64,000 nt of DNA from Crambe crambe (taxonomy: Eukaryota; Porifera; Demospongiae; Poecilosclerida; Crambeidae): the NCBI GenBank assembly GCA_963924555.1, contig OZ004595.1, forward strand, positions 6,442,599 to 6,506,598. Reading direction: 5' to 3'. The notes below the pieces were generated by a model. That model was not told where the DNA came from and did no database searches. It was given only the letters and a program-made list of their open reading frames with translations. This document shows, one piece after another, positions 61,650 through 64,000 of this stretch (position 1 is its first letter; every line of letters begins with the position of its first letter). A program made the position numbers and the translations under genes.

Positions 61650-63547
61650 TTAATAATTAGCTTGGTTAGAAAGCCTTTTCAATTGCCTCTCCATTTTTCT
61701 CCTCCAATGTTGGTCTAGTTTCTTGCGGTGCTGCTCTTCAATTTCAGCAATTTTCAGTAGCTTTTTTTTCTTTTCTCTGTGTATCCTCTTGATCCAGCGG
61801 TTGGTGAAGTCACCCACTTTAATGAGAGTGATGAACACTCCTGCTAGAGCCCCTAAAGTGTTCCAAACATTGGTCGACAATATGTCAGTGACATACTCAT
61901 AAGTGTCTTCCTTCCATTCATAGAGGGCTAAGATCGGTCTATCAGTTCTCTCAGAAATGTTTCTCCAGTCATTATGAGATGCTAGATCAGAATGGACATT
62001 GAATTCAGACTCATTCTTTGTTCCGACATTGTACACAGTATAGGACATTTTGACCCAGCACCTGAAACCAACAGGAAGAGAGTAGAGTGGTACCTTTTGC
62101 TCCACGTATGCCAAGTAGGCGGTTTGTTCTTGCACTGATTTTTCCTGCACTTCATGCCAGTGATCCATTAACATATACTCTATTGCACTGTAGGAATGTG
62201 TTGTTGTGTCCACTGTCAACTGAACAGCAAGACTCTGTTTGAGACGAACTAAAGTAGGCCCATTGAATACCATGGCTGTTCTGTTGCGTTGGAGTGCACG
62301 AGAGAAGAAAGTGACATTTCCATAGGTGCAGTTTATGGGCCCAGGAAGTTTCGTACTCTTCTCAGGGTGTAAATCATCCTGGTATATAAAATTACAGTAA
62401 TCGAATATAGCAAAGTCATCAATGAACATGGCAATTCCTATAGTGTGGTATGTCTCAAGACTGATGTACTGGAATGAGCGGGCACGATGCTTGTAAGAGG
62501 TAACAAGTGCTTTGATAGAGAAGAAGGCAACAATTGCAGCCACCACTATAAATGCAAAGTAGACTGGGGGCAAGATGATCAGCTTGAGTCTATCTCTCCA
62601 GGAACGATGATAAACCAAGTTACCTGGGGGAGGTTCTTTTAACACTTCATCATCGCTGTCACTATCAGAAATTTTTACTAGATGATAACTCTTGTCACTC
62701 TGCAGTAAAAATAAAATGTTCCTCAGTGATGTATTAACATGGCACATTGTCTGCTGTCCCTAGTCTCGCGGGCCGACCCTTTACCAACCCAAGGGAAGGG
62801 AAAGGGTCTGGTCAAACTTGCATGAGCATTTCGTTCTGCACATTCTGCAAAATAGAAAGTGCTAATGATTTGTGTGCGTCACACTGCGTCACATTATTGT
62901 GCGCATGGAATAGTGCTACAATATATATATATATATATATATATGCTGTATGCAGGTTAAAGAGCTTCTCTTCCACTTTCTGAGCTTGATCAGGCCCTGA
63001 TGCCACGAATTTCAGCTAGCACTCACAGCTCGAGCACAAGAACAATCTCTGCTGGGCTTTCCAAAGGCACAGTAGCTGCTGTGTAGTCTCATTCAGCGGC
63101 ACAACTAGCTAGCTCCATGCAACTTCTTATGGCTTAGTAGCTAGAGCCAGCAGCTGCTCTTTCCAGCAGCTCAGCCTCGCTCTCGATCGATTATCCGAAT
63201 GACTAAACTTATAACATTATTCATAGCTTTGAGGTTATTTTACACTGAATTAATTATTTCTTGGAGTTTGATTTTTTTCTCCCCTTGGGTTGGTAAAGGG
63301 TAGGCCCGCGAGGCTATGCTGGGCTACTGCTCAAAATGAGTGGTCTGATCTTAATTAAGTCTGCTGATACTTTAGTAGTAGGAGTGCACACATATTTCTA
63401 TCGCTACACAATAATGATTCTTACCCCAACAAGAATGTGTGACTCTGAGCCTCCGTCATTGGAGGCTTGTACGCTGCCGTAGCCTTGATCTTCATTGTAT
63501 GAATCAGCAGCCTCAGTCTTCCCTTCAAGCAGTGAGGTGGACTCCAT
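61650..63547 (-). CDS. PACC1: proton-activated chloride channel (PAC, TMEM206)
   Basis: Acid-activated chloride channel of plasma membrane and endosomes, a homotrimer with two TM helices per subunit. Exon 1 63425-63547 (MESTSLLEGKTEAADSYNED) joins in phase 0 to exon 2 61650-62699 (SDKSYHLVKISDSDSDDE), giving 390 residues. TM1 is LIILPPVYFAFIVVAAIVAF. The extracellular domain includes PINCTYGNVTFFSRALQRN, SAIEYMLMDHWHEVQE and VGFRCWVKMSYTVYNVGT. ILALYEWKEDTYEYVTDIL precedes TM2 (WNTLGALAGVFITLIKVGDF) and a basic cytosolic tail. The blocks CWVKMS, YEWKxxxxxxVxDI and NxWNTxxxLxGxFxxLxK match human PACC1. The acidic N-terminus matches family practice. Confidence 0.9.
62761..63316. mobile_element. 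556-bp MITE-like element in PACC1 intron 1
   Basis: Terminal inverted repeats of at least 35 bp: the left starts TAGTCTCGCGGGCCGACCCT (62761) and the right, reversed, TAGCCTCGCGGGCCTACCCT (ends 63316); 33 of 35 positions agree through CCAACCCAAGGG. The interior has no ORF and includes an (AT)n tract (62920-62944). No exact target-site duplication is visible (flanks TGCTGTCC and TGCTGGGC agree at 6 of 8). Confidence 0.7.
62920..62944. repeat. (AT)n microsatellite inside the PACC1-intron element
   Basis: About 12 AT units within the 556-bp inverted-repeat element. Confidence 0.9.
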
Positions 63548-63697
63548 CTATTAACTTGCAGGCAGCTAATCATCACTTCCAGCATAATTATGCACATGAT
63601 TGTCAAGGTAAGGGGGCGTGGCTTCGCACTAGGCTGCGCGCGCATCGACGCAAAAGTGCTGAATTAGCATGTCACGTGACAGAACTAATAATCAACA
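63548..63697. promoter_or_regulatory. 150-bp bidirectional promoter, PACC1/SELENOK
   Basis: Divergent ATGs 150 bp apart. A 10-bp palindrome GTCACGTGAC (63671-63680) matches the CLEAR/USF/TFE consensus and sits 18 bp before the SELENOK ATG. There is a G/C- and CpG-rich patch (GCGCGCGCATCGACG) at about 63636-63650. Confidence 0.6.
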
Positions 63698-64000
63698 ATG
63701 GTGTACTTGTCCGGTGGTAAGTCTTGTTGATGTTCTGAAGTTTGATCTTTTTACGGTAATACCTCTGATTATATCGTAGGTAAGGTGCTCCAGGAGCGAT
63801 CTTGGTGGAGTTTGGATGGACTAACAGACTTATTTTGGGCTATCATTAACTTCTTTGTTCTATTGTGTGTTAATGAATGTGTTATGTGCATGCATTGTTA
63901 CTTATTTCTCTCTGGTACAGTGTAAAGACTCTGATTAATCCTGGTGGCAATACAGATAGTAAGTATGAGACAAATTACAGACAAGCTGGAAAGTAAGTGG
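63698..64000 (+). CDS. SELENOK: selenoprotein K, 5' part
   Basis: Small ER membrane selenoprotein in ERAD and in the DHHC6 palmitoylation complex. Exon 1 (63698-63716, MVYLSGG) splices after G|GTAAGT; exon 2 gives KVLQERSWWSLDGLTDLFWA and the membrane helix IINFFVLF; exon 3 gives VKTLINPGGNTDSKYETNYR and ends at a GTAAGT donor at the window edge. Matches human MVYISNGQVL...SLITDFFWGI and DSRYDDGRG. The selenocysteine codon (near the C-terminus) and the SECIS element lie beyond 64000. Confidence 0.88.

Noticed and set aside
63698-64000. SECIS element and UGA selenocysteine codon
   Set aside because: Expected for SELENOK, but both should lie beyond the right edge; nothing in the window can be assigned.

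Overview
This 64 kb window is a eukaryotic, metazoan nuclear sequence with very high gene density. I count 22 protein-coding genes (20 complete, 2 cut by the window edges). Most introns are only about 50-120 bp, and intergenic gaps are often 45-250 bp. The gene content is animal: CHD/Mi-2 remodeler, EMC1, SSR3, INTS13/Asunder, HPS3, a GPR143-like receptor, PACC1/TMEM206, CENPS, SELENOK. A compact early-branching animal is the best fit, and a sponge (demosponge) is my preferred guess. That placement is inference from compactness and divergence level; no marker in the window proves it. Most genes were recognised by assembling spliced exons by eye and comparing them with remembered vertebrate homologues.

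Layout, left to right. 1-6975 (-) CHD3/4/5 (3' end missing). 8104-8853 (-) SSR3/TRAP-gamma. 9062-12038 (-) LSG1, head-to-head with 12107-14567 (+) PTCD1. 14654-19345 (-) EMC1. 19525-21023 (-) a TauD/TfdA-type 2-oxoglutarate oxygenase, divergent from 21301-27336 (+) a large zinc-motif/proline-rich/repeat/ankyrin-BTB protein of unusual architecture. 27399-28609 (-) SCO1/2, divergent from 28909-36724 (+) a CFAP74-like ciliary protein. 36928-41679 (+) INTS13, with an intronless coiled-coil/kelch gene nested antisense in one intron (38266-39654). 41756-42501 (-) MRPL20, divergent from 42652-44687 (+) GPR143-like, which converges on 44861-49252 (-) HPS3. 49371-52873 (-) USP5. 52993-53508 (-) CENPS, head-to-head with 53666-57483 (+) COPB2. 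57589-58143 (-) C2orf68/UPF0561-like, only 45 bp downstream of 58189-60619 (-) CDKAL1, which is divergent from 60752-61448 (+) an unrecognised small gene. 61650-63547 (-) PACC1, head-to-head with 63698-64000 (+) SELENOK (3' end missing).

There is no operon-like pathway, but two themes stand out. First, several genes serve the ER and secretory system (SSR3, EMC1, COPB2, CDKAL1, SELENOK), and the short promoters of most of them, plus LSG1/PTCD1, carry CACGTG boxes. Second, GPR143-like and HPS3, both pigment-organelle disease genes in vertebrates, are adjacent and convergent. Other notable points are poly(A) signals fused to stop codons, several in-frame coding minisatellites, a tandem intronic repeat family at two or three loci, two candidate MITE-like elements sharing termini, and a 75-nt stop-free intron inside a USP5 UBA domain.
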